A stretch of DNA of 9,222 bases, taken from assembly GCA_964605545.1 (NCBI GenBank), contig CAZSCX010000024.1, positions 1 through 9,222 of the forward strand. The letters run 5' to 3'. This DNA comes from DAOTMI01 sp964605545. Lineage in GTDB: Bacteria > Patescibacteriota > Microgenomatia > UBA12405. The translations under genes were made by a program, and so were the position numbers. The notes under the pieces were generated by a model. It was not told the origin of the DNA, searched no databases, and saw nothing but the letters and a program-made list of their open reading frames with translations. This document shows, piece after piece, positions 1 to 6,849 of the stretch (its first letter is position 1; each line of letters starts with the position of its first letter).

Positions 1-52
1 GAGCGCCTCCCTTCTAAGGAGGAGGTCGCAGGTTCGATCCCTGCTGAGGATA
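1..52 (+). tRNA. tRNA-Arg(UCU), 5' part missing
   Basis: Only the 3' two thirds of the gene are in the window. It begins in the 3' strand of the D stem (GAGC, 1-4). The anticodon stem CCTCC (6-10) pairs perfectly with GGAGG (18-22) around the loop CTTCTAA, giving anticodon TCT (13-15), which reads AGA. The T arm is GCAGG/CCTGC (28-32, 40-44) with loop TTCGATC. The 3' acceptor strand is TGAGGAT (45-51) with discriminator A52. No CCA is encoded (ACA follows). Seven bases separate it from the next tRNA, so the two are probably co-transcribed from a promoter left of the window. Confidence 0.93.
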
Positions 53-59
53 CAATCTC

Positions 60-131
60 GCGCCTATAGCTCAATGGATAGAGTACTAGTCTTCGGAACT
101 AGTGATGGGGGTTCGATTCCCTCTAGGCGTA
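60..131 (+). tRNA. tRNA-Arg(UCG)
   Basis: Complete cloverleaf. Acceptor GCGCCTA (60-66) pairs with TAGGCGT (124-130), with one G-U at the top, and the discriminator is A131. The D stem is GCTC/GAGT. Anticodon stem CTAGT/ACTAG encloses CTTCGGA, anticodon TCG (93-95), reading CGA. The T stem GGGGG/CCCTC encloses TTCGATT. CCA is not encoded. It is the middle member of a + strand tRNA operon with spacers of 7 and 4 bases. Confidence 0.96.
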
Positions 132-135
132 CATT

Positions 136-217
136 GCCGAAGTGGTGAAATTGGTATACACGTACGGCTTAGGACCGTATGGGGAAACCCGTGGGGGTTC
201 AAGTCCCTCCTTCGGCA
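136..217 (+). tRNA. tRNA-Leu(UAG)
   Basis: Class II tRNA with a long variable arm. Acceptor GCCGAAG (136-142) pairs with CTTCGGC (210-216), discriminator A217. Anticodon stem TACGG/CCGTA encloses CTTAGGA with anticodon TAG. The D arm carries the TGGTGAAATTGGTATACA block shared with the other two Leu tRNAs of this window. No CCA is encoded. The very next base (218) is the last base of the convergent thiamine pyrophosphokinase stop codon, so no room is left for a terminator between them. Confidence 0.96.
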
Positions 218-832
218 CTAGAAAGTTTGGATGATTGCAAGAATGCCTTTTTTTAGGGTGATTGTTGTCTCGTTAGTGGTCATGATATTGCTGACTCCCC
301 TACTGGAATTGATTTTTAGGGTTTCGTTTTTTAATGGATATTTTAAATTAGTGGTAGTAAGGCCATGAGAATCGGAAAAAAGTGGAATGAGTGAAATTAA
401 ATTATTTTTTTGACCTTTAATTTTTATATTATTTCTGGCGAAAAATATTTTTTGATTATTGGTATAAATGATTGTTTTTATTGGTAATGAAGCAAATAAA
501 AACAAATTACTTAACATATGGTCCAGACGGTTGCCGGTAAAACCAAAAACAATAATTTCAGTAAATTTATTTTTTAAAATATATTGAAGAGCTAATTCTG
601 AATCGGTAAAATCTTTATTGGTTGGATATTTAATAATTGGGATTTTTTTATTCTTTGGAGTATAGGAATCTAGATCGCCAATAATTAAATCGGGTTTTAA
701 TTTTAGTTTTAAAATATGTTTTGTTCCCCCATCAACTCCAATCAAAAAATCATTTGAATAAATGAGTTTTTTTATCATGGCATAATTTTTTATTTCTCCG
801 TTGAGGAATAAAATTACTCGTTTATTGGCCAT
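218..832 (-). CDS. Thiamine pyrophosphokinase (ThiN/TPK family)
   Basis: Predicted to transfer pyrophosphate from ATP to thiamine, giving thiamine diphosphate (EC 2.7.6.2), in the cytosol. The 204-residue product shows the family motifs in order: DGG (34-36), GDLDS (52-56), KDFTDSE (73-79, a metal/ATP-binding acidic cluster) and GNRLDH (100-105). The C-terminal half, with a SRGVSN segment, fits the thiamine-binding beta domain. Length is typical of the family. The ATG directly follows the TAA of the upstream hydrolase gene (TAAATG, no spacer) and no Shine-Dalgarno sequence is seen, so translation probably depends on coupling. The stop abuts the convergent tRNA-Leu. No thiamine biosynthesis or transport gene is nearby; salvage of imported thiamine would be enough, but this is inference. 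Confidence 0.88.
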   Translation of the reverse strand: MANKRVILFLNGEIKNYAMIKKLIYSNDFLIGVDGGTKHILKLKLKPDLIIGDLDSYTPKNKKIPIIKYPTNKDFTDSELALQYILKNKFTEIIVFGFTGNRLDHMLSNLFLFASLPIKTIIYTNNQKIFFARNNIKIKGQKNNLISLIPLFSDSHGLTTTNLKYPLKNETLKINSSRGVSNIMTTNETTITLKKGILAIIQTF

Positions 833-2137
833 TTATTGATGTATTAAATTATAAAAATAATCGGCGATCTTTTGTTTTAGGCCGGATTTTGGGCGATAAA
901 TACTACTGTTGCTGGTAAGTGGCGAAATCTCGATTGGGCCAACTTTTTCCCAGGAGATAAAACTTTTGGAAAAAAGATTGGTGGAATCTATTTTGAATTT
1001 AAAACTAAAAATTTTTGTTTGGCCGGGATAAATAAAAGTGGTATCTGTGCATATTGGATCGAGAGTTATATTTTGACTGGCAGTGGGTTGGAGACAAAAT
1101 GGAGTTTCACCCCAAATTGATTGGCCGGTGTTTTTGAGAAAAATTTGACCTTGATATTCCTTGTTGGCAAACATGAGAATTGGTAAATGAATTTTTTGAT
1201 AAGAAAGATTGGTAATTTGAAGAGGTTGATTTTTATTTTTGGGTTTATCAACGATTATTTTAAAATCCGGATAAAGTTTTTCGCTTTTATCTAACCAAGA
1301 AAAATATTCAAAAGGCGGATTAGGGTAATTATAGATGAAGGGAGTGATGGCTTGGACTTGGTTATTTAAAGAATAATTTTGAAGGATATTGAGAATATAG
1401 GTGGCAGCGGATTTTGGGGTATATGGACGTTGGTGTTTCCAAGCGGTTTCGGTAATAAAAACAGGAATATTTTTTTTAAAATAAGACAGTTCGGCGCTAA
1501 AATCTTTTTTACTATTTTGGGGATAGTAATGAGTTGCCAAGCCATCAAATTTTTCGAAATATTCCGGTTTGTAAAGTTTTATTTCTTGATAGACATTTTG
1601 AAAACTAGAGAATTCAGGTGGTTTTTGAGGAGCAGCAAGATCAAGGCCAGGAGTGAGAATAAAGAAACTAGGATTGAGTTCTTTGAATTTATTGGCAGTG
1701 TAGATGGCGATATCGGTAAAATTCTTGATATCGATTTCCCCACCCCATTCCTGTCCGTGATTTATTTCATTAAAAAGGATAATATGTTGAGGAGTTGACG
1801 GCCAGTTGAGAGAATTTAAAAAATTAGCCAGATTGTCGATATCGGTAAAAGTAGGCCTGATCCAGACATTGTTGTCCATAATAGTTGATAATCTTATAAT
1901 TGGAATTATGTGGTATTTACGGCAATTATCAAAGAATTCTTGCCACATATTTTTGTCCAATTGATCGGTGCGGATAACAATGGTTGCCCAACCCCAATCG
2001 CCGCCACTAGAATTTATTATTTTGTGAGCAGTGTTTATATCCGATGTTTGGGTAAGATGTAAACCGAATGTATTTTTTGCAAAAGTAGGTTTTGTAAAAA
2101 AAACTGATAAAATAAGACAAAGTAAAATTATTAGCAT
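833..2137 (-). CDS. Secreted glycoside hydrolase-like protein (GH-A clan TIM barrel plus C-terminal beta-sandwich)
   Basis: 434 residues. Residues 1-20 form a signal peptide with a hydrophobic core and a likely cleavage after TFA (18-20), so export is expected. Residues ~22-300 resemble a GH-A clan TIM barrel: NE at 123-124 (in LFNEIN) is the expected acid/base, HYY at 203-205 lies in the middle, and E230 in FITETAW is the expected nucleophile. Two Glu about 100 residues apart after such strands is typical of GH5/GH39/GH53-like enzymes. Residues ~310-415 look like an Ig-like beta-sandwich. I cannot name the family or the substrate. Start choice is supported by a perfect TATAAT six bases upstream of the ATG. 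It is the first gene of a two-gene operon with TPK. It could also be a binding or wall-remodelling protein rather than an active enzyme. Confidence 0.7.
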   Translation of the reverse strand: MLIILLCLILSVFFTKPTFAKNTFGLHLTQTSDINTAHKIINSSGGDWGWATIVIRTDQLDKNMWQEFFDNCRKYHIIPIIRLSTIMDNNVWIRPTFTDIDNLANFLNSLNWPSTPQHIILFNEINHGQEWGGEIDIKNFTDIAIYTANKFKELNPSFFILTPGLDLAAPQKPPEFSSFQNVYQEIKLYKPEYFEKFDGLATHYYPQNSKKDFSAELSYFKKNIPVFITETAWKHQRPYTPKSAATYILNILQNYSLNNQVQAITPFIYNYPNPPFEYFSWLDKSEKLYPDFKIIVDKPKNKNQPLQITNLSYQKIHLPILMFANKEYQGQIFLKNTGQSIWGETPFCLQPTASQNITLDPICTDTTFIYPGQTKIFSFKFKIDSTNLFSKSFISWEKVGPIEISPLTSNSSIYRPKSGLKQKIADYFYNLIHQ

Positions 2138-2143
2138 CTACAT

Positions 2144-2149
2144 ATTATA
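2144..2149 (-). promoter_or_regulatory. -10 element (TATAAT), leaderless promoter of the hydrolase-TPK operon
   Basis: Perfect TATAAT on the minus strand, then the six bases ATGTAG, then the hydrolase ATG at 2137. A start seven bases after the hexamer would fall on the A of ATG. No good -35 is seen (TTATTA at 17-bp spacing). The element lies in the 13-bp gap just before the divergent DRG-type GTPase start codon. Confidence 0.7.
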
Positions 2150-2150
2150 A

Positions 2151-3242
2151 ATGACTAAGGAAGAAATAATAAAAACCAAGATAAAGGCAGTGGAAGATGA
2201 AATACGGAAAACTCCGTATGATAAATCTTCTGAACATCATCATGGGGTTTTGAAGGCGAAATTGGCGAAGCTTAAAGATGAACTGGAAGGTCCAATGAAT
2301 AAAGGTGGTGGAGGCGGAGTGGGATACGCAATAAAGCATAGCGGTGATGCATCAGTGGTTTTGGTCGGATTGCCAAGTGTGGGTAAATCGACTTTGCTAA
2401 ACAAAATTACAAATGCCGAATCAAAGGTAGGAAATTATGACTTTACAACTTTGGGGGTAGTACCTGGAATGTTGGATTACAAAGGAGTAAAAATTCAGAT
2501 TTTGGATTTACCAGGAATTATCGAAAAAGCGGCGACAGGAAAAGGATTTGGGAGAAAAGTATTGTCGGTAGTTAGGGCCAGCGATCTGGTTATTTTGATG
2601 ACTGATTATAAGAGAATTGAATGGCTTTCGAGAATTGAAAAAGAACTTTACGACAGTGGAATTAGGGTAAATACTGAACCACCAAAAATTACAATTCACA
2701 AAACTCATAAAGGGGCTTTAAGAATTGTTGATCCTTATAAAAGTTTTGATGAGGAAACAATTACCGATATTGCGACTGAAATGGGATTTTCAAATGCAAT
2801 TATTCAGATTGGTGAAAAAATACAAAATCTCGATAGATTGATTGATGGAATGGTAAAGTCGAGGAAATATATGCCAATCATCCGCATTGTTAATAAAGCG
2901 GATGAAATTCCAAGAAACAAATTCCAAGAAACAAACGAGTTTTTATATTTGTCTGCAGATAAAGGGATGGGGATTGAGGAATTAAAGGAAAAGATATGGG
3001 AGAAGTTGGCTATGGTTAGGGTATATTTGAAGAGAGAAAGAACGGGTGAGGCGGACAAAAACGAACCGTTGATAATAAAAAATGATAAAACTGTCGGTGA
3101 TGTTTTGAAAAAAATTTCAAATCAAATGAGTCAGGATATTACCAGAGTTTTTGTTTGGGGTAAAAAAGTTAAATTTGCGGGACAAGAGGTATCGTTTTCG
3201 TATCCGGTATTTGATGAAATGGAATTATGGTTTGGCAGATAA
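2151..3242 (+). CDS. DRG/Rbg-type GTPase with TGS domain (Obg-HflX superfamily)
   Basis: 363 residues closely matching archaeal/eukaryotic DRG (developmentally regulated GTP-binding) proteins in domain order. Residues 1-46 form the charged helical N-terminus, including KSSEHHHGVLKAKLAKLKDE. A glycine-rich stretch KGGGGG lies at 51-56. The G domain has G1 GLPSVGKST (73-81), FTT (98-100), G3 DLPG (119-122), G4 NKAD (248-251) and G5 SAD (268-270). The insert ~165-240 contains the DRG-like SGIRVNTEPPKI. Residues ~288-363 form the TGS domain with FVWGKKVKF. Known DRGs bind ribosomes and are thought to help translation; that role here is inferred. No Shine-Dalgarno or clear -10 was found, but the first Met aligns with the DRG N-terminus. 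Its 3' end overlaps the convergent mtaB-like gene by 18 bp. Confidence 0.9.
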   Translation: MTKEEIIKTKIKAVEDEIRKTPYDKSSEHHHGVLKAKLAKLKDELEGPMNKGGGGGVGYAIKHSGDASVVLVGLPSVGKSTLLNKITNAESKVGNYDFTTLGVVPGMLDYKGVKIQILDLPGIIEKAATGKGFGRKVLSVVRASDLVILMTDYKRIEWLSRIEKELYDSGIRVNTEPPKITIHKTHKGALRIVDPYKSFDEETITDIATEMGFSNAIIQIGEKIQNLDRLIDGMVKSRKYMPIIRIVNKADEIPRNKFQETNEFLYLSADKGMGIEELKEKIWEKLAMVRVYLKRERTGEADKNEPLIIKNDKTVGDVLKKISNQMSQDITRVFVWGKKVKFAGQEVSFSYPVFDEMELWFGR

Positions 3243-4238
3243 ATTCCTGATTAAAGTACTGCGACGTTTTAATTCTTCTTTGCCTATTTTTTTATTTTTT
3301 TCAAATAATTTTTGGGCTTCGGTATCGGGGCGGGGAGAATAACGGAAAGTGTGGATTTTTTTAAAACCTATTTTCTTACAAATATCTAAAGTATCTTTAA
3401 AATCTTTTTCGGTTTCAGTAGGAAAGCCAACGATGATGTCGGTGCCAAAATCAAAGAAAAGGGGAGAACAACAATTTTTGATTTTTTTGAATGTTTCGAT
3501 TATTTTTGCTTGATTATAAGGGCGATGCATAAGTTTTAAAATACGATCACTCCCCGATTGAATGGGAATGTGTAAAAAGTGCGAAATTCTAGGATTCTTT
3601 AGTAGTTTAATAAATTTATCGTCGATGCAGTTTAAGGGGATTGATCCAAAAGAAATTAATTTAATGTTTGTTTTTTCCAGAATATTTTCAATTAAATTAG
3701 AAAACCCATATTGATATTGATTTAAATTTACGCCGGTGATAATTATTTCATCATAATCATTTTCTATTTTTTTGATAGTTTTTATGGCATCGGAAATAGA
3801 TAGTGAAAAAAGATATGGGCGTTTTTTGGGAACGATACAATAGCTGCAATTTTGGCTACAACCGGATTGGACTTTAAGCATAAATCTTTTGTATGGAGTG
3901 TATTTATCTCCTATTTCTGTTGAATAAAATGATCCCAATTTTATTAATCTTTCTTCTTTTTCTTGGTTTTTAATAATATCAACGTTTATTAATTTTGAAA
4001 GATTGGCACAACCGGAAACAATTATTTTTGCTTTAGGAAATTTTTTTTGGAGCACCCGAATTTTCGAAAGAGATTCTTTTTCACCTTTCTTGGTGATGGC
4101 ACAGGTGTTAACAAAAATTATGTCAGGTTTATCTTCAGATGGAACAAATCCTTGTTCAATAAAAGTTTGAGACCATTGATTGGTTTCAGCAGCATTGACA
4201 CGACAACCAAAATTAATAGCAAGGAAAGTTTTTGACAT
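3225..4238 (-). CDS. MtaB-like tRNA methylthiotransferase (radical SAM), lacking TRAM domain
   Basis: Predicted to add a 2-methylthio group to N6-threonylcarbamoyl-A37 of ANN-decoding tRNAs. The UPF0004 domain supplies three cluster cysteines: C12 (FGCRVN, MtaB-like rather than MiaB's GCQMN), C46 (NTCAIT) and C77 (SGCA). The radical SAM core has C127, C131 and C134 (CSQNCSYC). Later motifs are HIPIQSGSD and HTFRYSPRPDTEA. At 337 residues it stops at RNLSAKP, just where the RNA-binding TRAM domain normally begins (B. subtilis MtaB is about 450 residues). The gene starts 5 bases after the epimerase stop without a visible Shine-Dalgarno, so it is probably co-transcribed. The tail overlaps the convergent DRG gene by 18 bp. 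A less specific MiaB/MtaB-family methylthiotransferase is the alternative. Confidence 0.87.
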   Translation of the reverse strand: MSKTFLAINFGCRVNAAETNQWSQTFIEQGFVPSEDKPDIIFVNTCAITKKGEKESLSKIRVLQKKFPKAKIIVSGCANLSKLINVDIIKNQEKEERLIKLGSFYSTEIGDKYTPYKRFMLKVQSGCSQNCSYCIVPKKRPYLFSLSISDAIKTIKKIENDYDEIIITGVNLNQYQYGFSNLIENILEKTNIKLISFGSIPLNCIDDKFIKLLKNPRISHFLHIPIQSGSDRILKLMHRPYNQAKIIETFKKIKNCCSPLFFDFGTDIIVGFPTETEKDFKDTLDICKKIGFKKIHTFRYSPRPDTEAQKLFEKNKKIGKEELKRRSTLIRNLSAKP

Positions 4239-4243
4239 AATTA

Positions 4244-5110
4244 TTAACGGGGATTTTTTTCTTTAAATTCTTTGATGTAGTCGAGTATATCAAGAGTTGT
4301 TTGCCAGCCAAGTTCGGTACGGGCTTTATCAGGAGCTTTACCGGATTCAAGACGGCCGGAATAACCATCAATTAATTCGTATGGAACAGCGAAAGCTTGA
4401 GCAATTTCGATTATAGAATAACTATTAATATTGTTTAGGGCATAGCCATCACCACTCCCCTTTTCACCGACCATAATAATACCTTTGGCTAAATCTTTGA
4501 CATAGGTAAAATTTCTTTTTTGAGTACCTGGTTTGACAACTGTAAGAGATTGATTATTTAAATATGATTGTTCAAATTTAGCTATTAGAGTAGCATATTT
4601 TCCAATACCGTTTTCTCTTGGACCAAAGGCATTGTAGAAATAACAAATAGCGTAAGGTAAATTAAACCACTTGCCATAATTGTTAATAAGGTCAACGTTT
4701 TGAGCTTTGGTAAATGAATAAGGATTTTCATGTTGTTCTTGACCGTCTTGTGCGAATTTTGTGCTAGAGGCAGCATAGACTAATTTGCCGACTTTTTTGT
4801 TTTTACAAAACTCGACAACAGCAAAAGTACCAACAGTATTCATGTCAAAAACTTTTTGTACGTCATCGAAAGATGGTGTAATGCGGGCGTATTCGCCAAG
4901 GTGATAGACAATATCGGGAGTTTCGGGAATTAATTTTTCGATATCTTTTGTATGTCCTTCGTGATACTGCGCGCCATCAATATGATTTTCTTTTTTGCCG
5001 GTAAAATAATTATCAAGTGAAATTACTTTATTATTTTTATCTTTAACGAGTTCTTCGATAATATGGGAGCCGATATGCCCAGCCCCACCGGTGACTAAGA
5101 TTGTTTTCAT
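4244..5110 (-). CDS. NAD-dependent epimerase/dehydratase (extended SDR, UDP-glucose 4-epimerase-like)
   Basis: 288 residues. A Rossmann NAD-binding motif TGGAGHIG is at 7-14, with D33 after the second strand as the likely ribose-binding acid (SLDNYFTG). AASS at 113-116 and YSFTK at 131-135 supply the catalytic Ser/Thr, Tyr131 and Lys135. NAFGPREN, GTQKRNFTYVKDL and the C-terminal GWQT segment are typical of sugar-nucleotide epimerases/dehydratases (GalE/WbpP-like). Likely role: making a sugar nucleotide for surface glycans. Substrate cannot be told. A longer in-frame ATG at 5248 exists, but the extra 46 residues lie inside the upstream gene and do not look like SDR sequence. ATG 5110 directly precedes MKTILVTGGAG and has a -10-like TACAAT just upstream. 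It lies 16 bp after the membrane protein gene and 5 bp before the mtaB-like gene. Confidence 0.9.
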   Translation of the reverse strand: MKTILVTGGAGHIGSHIIEELVKDKNNKVISLDNYFTGKKENHIDGAQYHEGHTKDIEKLIPETPDIVYHLGEYARITPSFDDVQKVFDMNTVGTFAVVEFCKNKKVGKLVYAASSTKFAQDGQEQHENPYSFTKAQNVDLINNYGKWFNLPYAICYFYNAFGPRENGIGKYATLIAKFEQSYLNNQSLTVVKPGTQKRNFTYVKDLAKGIIMVGEKGSGDGYALNNINSYSIIEIAQAFAVPYELIDGYSGRLESGKAPDKARTELGWQTTLDILDYIKEFKEKNPR

Positions 5111-5115
5111 AGTAT

Positions 5116-5121
5116 ATTGTA
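5116..5121 (-). promoter_or_regulatory. -10-like element (TACAAT) before the epimerase
   Basis: TACAAT (one mismatch to TATAAT) followed by five bases (ATACT) and the epimerase ATG at 5110. It would give a leaderless mRNA. It lies wholly in the 16-bp gap after the upstream stop codon. It could be an internal promoter for epimerase-mtaB in addition to read-through from tgt. Confidence 0.45.
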
Positions 5122-5126
5122 ACAAA

Positions 5127-5726
5127 TTACTGTTTTTCCCATTTGTTGGTAACTTTATTGTACTTATAGAAATCAAAATATGGTGCTTGGCCATTAGCGG
5201 AATAAACACAGCCATAATCGACCCATTCAGGAGGAACATTATTTTCAAAAATTACTTTACATGGCCAGTCACCATTAACACCAATTAGTTTTTGCCATAT
5301 ATCGTTTTCTTTTTTCCAGAGTTCTGCGGCACCACCAGAACCGGTCATAGCTAAATTTCCTTGTTTTTTTATTTTAAAACTAATTCCTTCTTGATACCAA
5401 GGATGGTCTGTGTCTAAAAGTTCTTTAGTTAAATTATTTATGGCATTGTATAATTTATCGTCTTGGTTGCTTGATTCATTGGAATTAATTATAGTGGGAG
5501 TTGGTTTGGTTGTTGGAATTGGGGTTGGTTCAGGAGTTGGAATATTGCTGACGATTGGTTTTTGTTCAGATAATTTTGCAATTTGTTTTTGTTGATAATA
5601 AATAAAACCAATTAACAAAACAAAAATTATGCCAATAATTATTGGTAATATATTTTTTTTCTTTGGTTTTATTAAATCTTTCGGAATAAATGTTTCTTGA
5701 GGAGTAGGGATTATTTCATTTTCCAT
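5127..5726 (-). CDS. Single-pass membrane-anchored protein with extracellular domain, unknown function
   Basis: I do not recognise the family. The 199-residue product has a short cytosolic N-terminus with a basic PKKK stop at 21-24, one transmembrane helix (~26-44, ILPIIIGIIFVLLIGFIYY), a short polar segment, a Pro/Thr-rich spacer at ~63-78 that looks like a wall-spanning linker, and a C-terminal domain (~88-199) rich in Trp, Tyr and Gly. C156 and C173 (WPCKV, YGCVY) could form a disulfide, which fits an external location (N-in, C-out). Start at 5726 is preferred over 5780 because a perfect TATAAT lies six bases before it, and the longer version would extend into tgt. It lies between tgt and the epimerase. 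A surface or envelope role is only inferred. Confidence 0.72.
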   Translation of the reverse strand: MENEIIPTPQETFIPKDLIKPKKKNILPIIIGIIFVLLIGFIYYQQKQIAKLSEQKPIVSNIPTPEPTPIPTTKPTPTIINSNESSNQDDKLYNAINNLTKELLDTDHPWYQEGISFKIKKQGNLAMTGSGGAAELWKKENDIWQKLIGVNGDWPCKVIFENNVPPEWVDYGCVYSANGQAPYFDFYKYNKVTNKWEKQ

Positions 5727-5732
5727 AAAATA

Positions 5733-5738
5733 ATTATA
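5733..5738 (-). promoter_or_regulatory. -10 element (TATAAT), leaderless promoter of the membrane protein gene
   Basis: Perfect TATAAT, six-base spacer TATTTT, then ATG at 5726. The hexamer covers the stop codon of tgt (5734-5736), so the promoter is embedded in the 3' end of the preceding gene. No recognisable -35. Confidence 0.65.
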
Positions 5739-6810
5739 CACGTCCGAGCCATTGTTTTTTGAGTTTAAGGAAAGTTCCATTTTTTAGAGCGTTGCGGATG
5801 AGCTGGGTGGTGTTGATCATAAAAGACAAATTATGATAGGTTAAAAGATGGTAAGCAAGTAATTCTTGGGTTTTGAAGAGATGATGAATATAAGCTTTGT
5901 CGTAATTTTTGCAGACATAGCAATTACAGGTGGAATCGAGGGGGGTAGTGTCTTGTTTGTATTTGATGGGTATGATACAGTACTTGAATTCTTTTACATC
6001 GCGTGTCAAAGCATAACCGGCCCGGCCCATTCGGGTGGGAAGAGTGCAATCCATTGAAGTAACACCTTCACCAAAAAAATCAAACATATCATCAATTTCA
6101 CCGACACCCAAAAGATGAATTGGTTTACCGGTTTTGAGAATTGTTGGTAATACCCAAGAAACAGCTTGCCGCATTTCCTTTTTTGACTCCCCTACTGAGA
6201 CACCACCTATTGCAATACCATCAAAATCTTGTGAGCTAATGAATTTTGCCGATTCTTGGCGTAAATCTTTGTAGTAACTACCTTGGACAACACCGTACAA
6301 TTTTAAGTCTTGTTTAAGTTTTTTATTTAATTTTTGGTGTTCTTTTAAGGATCTGATAGCCCAACGGTGAGTGCGGTTTAACGCTTCTTTGGCATATTCT
6401 TTTTTGGCTGGATAGGGAGTGCATTCATCAAAGGCGATAATATAATTTGCGGCTAAATTATGTTGGATTTGAAGAGATTTTTCGGGAGTAAAGAAATGTT
6501 TGGAACCATCGAGGTGAGAGGTAAATTCGACGCCATCTTCGGTAATATTAACCAATTTACCTTGAGAATTACTTTCACGGCCAAGGGAAAAAACTTGAAA
6601 GCCGCCGGAATCGGTAATGATATCTCCGTTCCATCGGGTAAATTTGTGTAGACCACCGAGTTTTTTGACAACCTTATCTCCTGGGCGGAGATATAGGTGA
6701 TAAGTGTTACAAAAGAAAATTTCTATGCCAATGGTTTTGAAATCTTCAGGAGTTAGAGATTTGATAGTTCCCTGGGTACCTACGGGAACAAAAGTGGCTT
6801 GGGTAAGCAT
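5734..6810 (-). CDS. tgt: Queuine/preQ1 tRNA-ribosyltransferase (Tgt)
   Basis: Exchanges the G34 base of GUN-anticodon tRNAs (Asp, Asn, His, Tyr) for a queuosine precursor or queuine (EC 2.4.2.29). The 358-residue product shows FVPVGTQG (7-14), CNTYHLYLRPG (34-44), DSGGFQ with catalytic D67, FDEC (127-130), GGVSVGE (202-208) and SMDCTLPTR with the nucleophile D254. The zinc site is C295, C297, C300 and H326, with the 26-residue C-to-H spacing of the Zymomonas enzyme. The protein starts almost at FVPVGTQG, so the ~30-40-residue N-terminal strand region of classical Tgt is missing. An upstream ATG (6873) adds nothing Tgt-like, while ATG 6810 has a perfect -10 six bases before it. No queuosine biosynthesis genes or GUN tRNAs lie in the window. 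Confidence 0.95.
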   Translation of the reverse strand: MLTQATFVPVGTQGTIKSLTPEDFKTIGIEIFFCNTYHLYLRPGDKVVKKLGGLHKFTRWNGDIITDSGGFQVFSLGRESNSQGKLVNITEDGVEFTSHLDGSKHFFTPEKSLQIQHNLAANYIIAFDECTPYPAKKEYAKEALNRTHRWAIRSLKEHQKLNKKLKQDLKLYGVVQGSYYKDLRQESAKFISSQDFDGIAIGGVSVGESKKEMRQAVSWVLPTILKTGKPIHLLGVGEIDDMFDFFGEGVTSMDCTLPTRMGRAGYALTRDVKEFKYCIIPIKYKQDTTPLDSTCNCYVCKNYDKAYIHHLFKTQELLAYHLLTYHNLSFMINTTQLIRNALKNGTFLKLKKQWLGRV

Positions 6811-6816
6811 CGTTGA

Positions 6817-6822
6817 ATTATA
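6817..6822 (-). promoter_or_regulatory. -10 element (TATAAT), leaderless promoter of tgt
   Basis: Perfect TATAAT, six-base spacer TCAACG, then ATG 6810. It faces the + strand promoter at 6838-6843 within the 39-bp gap between tgt and the small ORF. No clear -35 (AGATTA at 17 bp). Confidence 0.72.
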
Positions 6823-6837
6823 CCAAATTGAGGATGT

Positions 6838-6843
6838 TATAAT
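6838..6843 (+). promoter_or_regulatory. -10 element (TATAAT), leaderless promoter of the small ORF
   Basis: Perfect TATAAT, six-base spacer CTGATT, then ATG 6850. A weak -35 candidate TTGAAT (6813-6818) lies 19 bp upstream. Same geometry as the other leaderless promoters in this window. Confidence 0.65.
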
Positions 6844-6849
6844 CTGATT

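Noticed and set aside
1379..1798. 139-codon open frame on the + strand inside the hydrolase gene
   Set aside because: It is antisense to a well-supported CDS with signal peptide and catalytic motifs, and its translation shows no recognisable domain.
2143..2148. TATTAT as a -10 for the DRG-type GTPase
   Set aside because: It lies only two bases before the ATG, so transcription would start inside the gene and lose the conserved N-terminus.
5111..5248. Longer start for the epimerase
   Set aside because: The 46 added residues overlap the membrane protein gene and lack SDR similarity, while MKTILVTGGAG is a standard SDR N-terminus.
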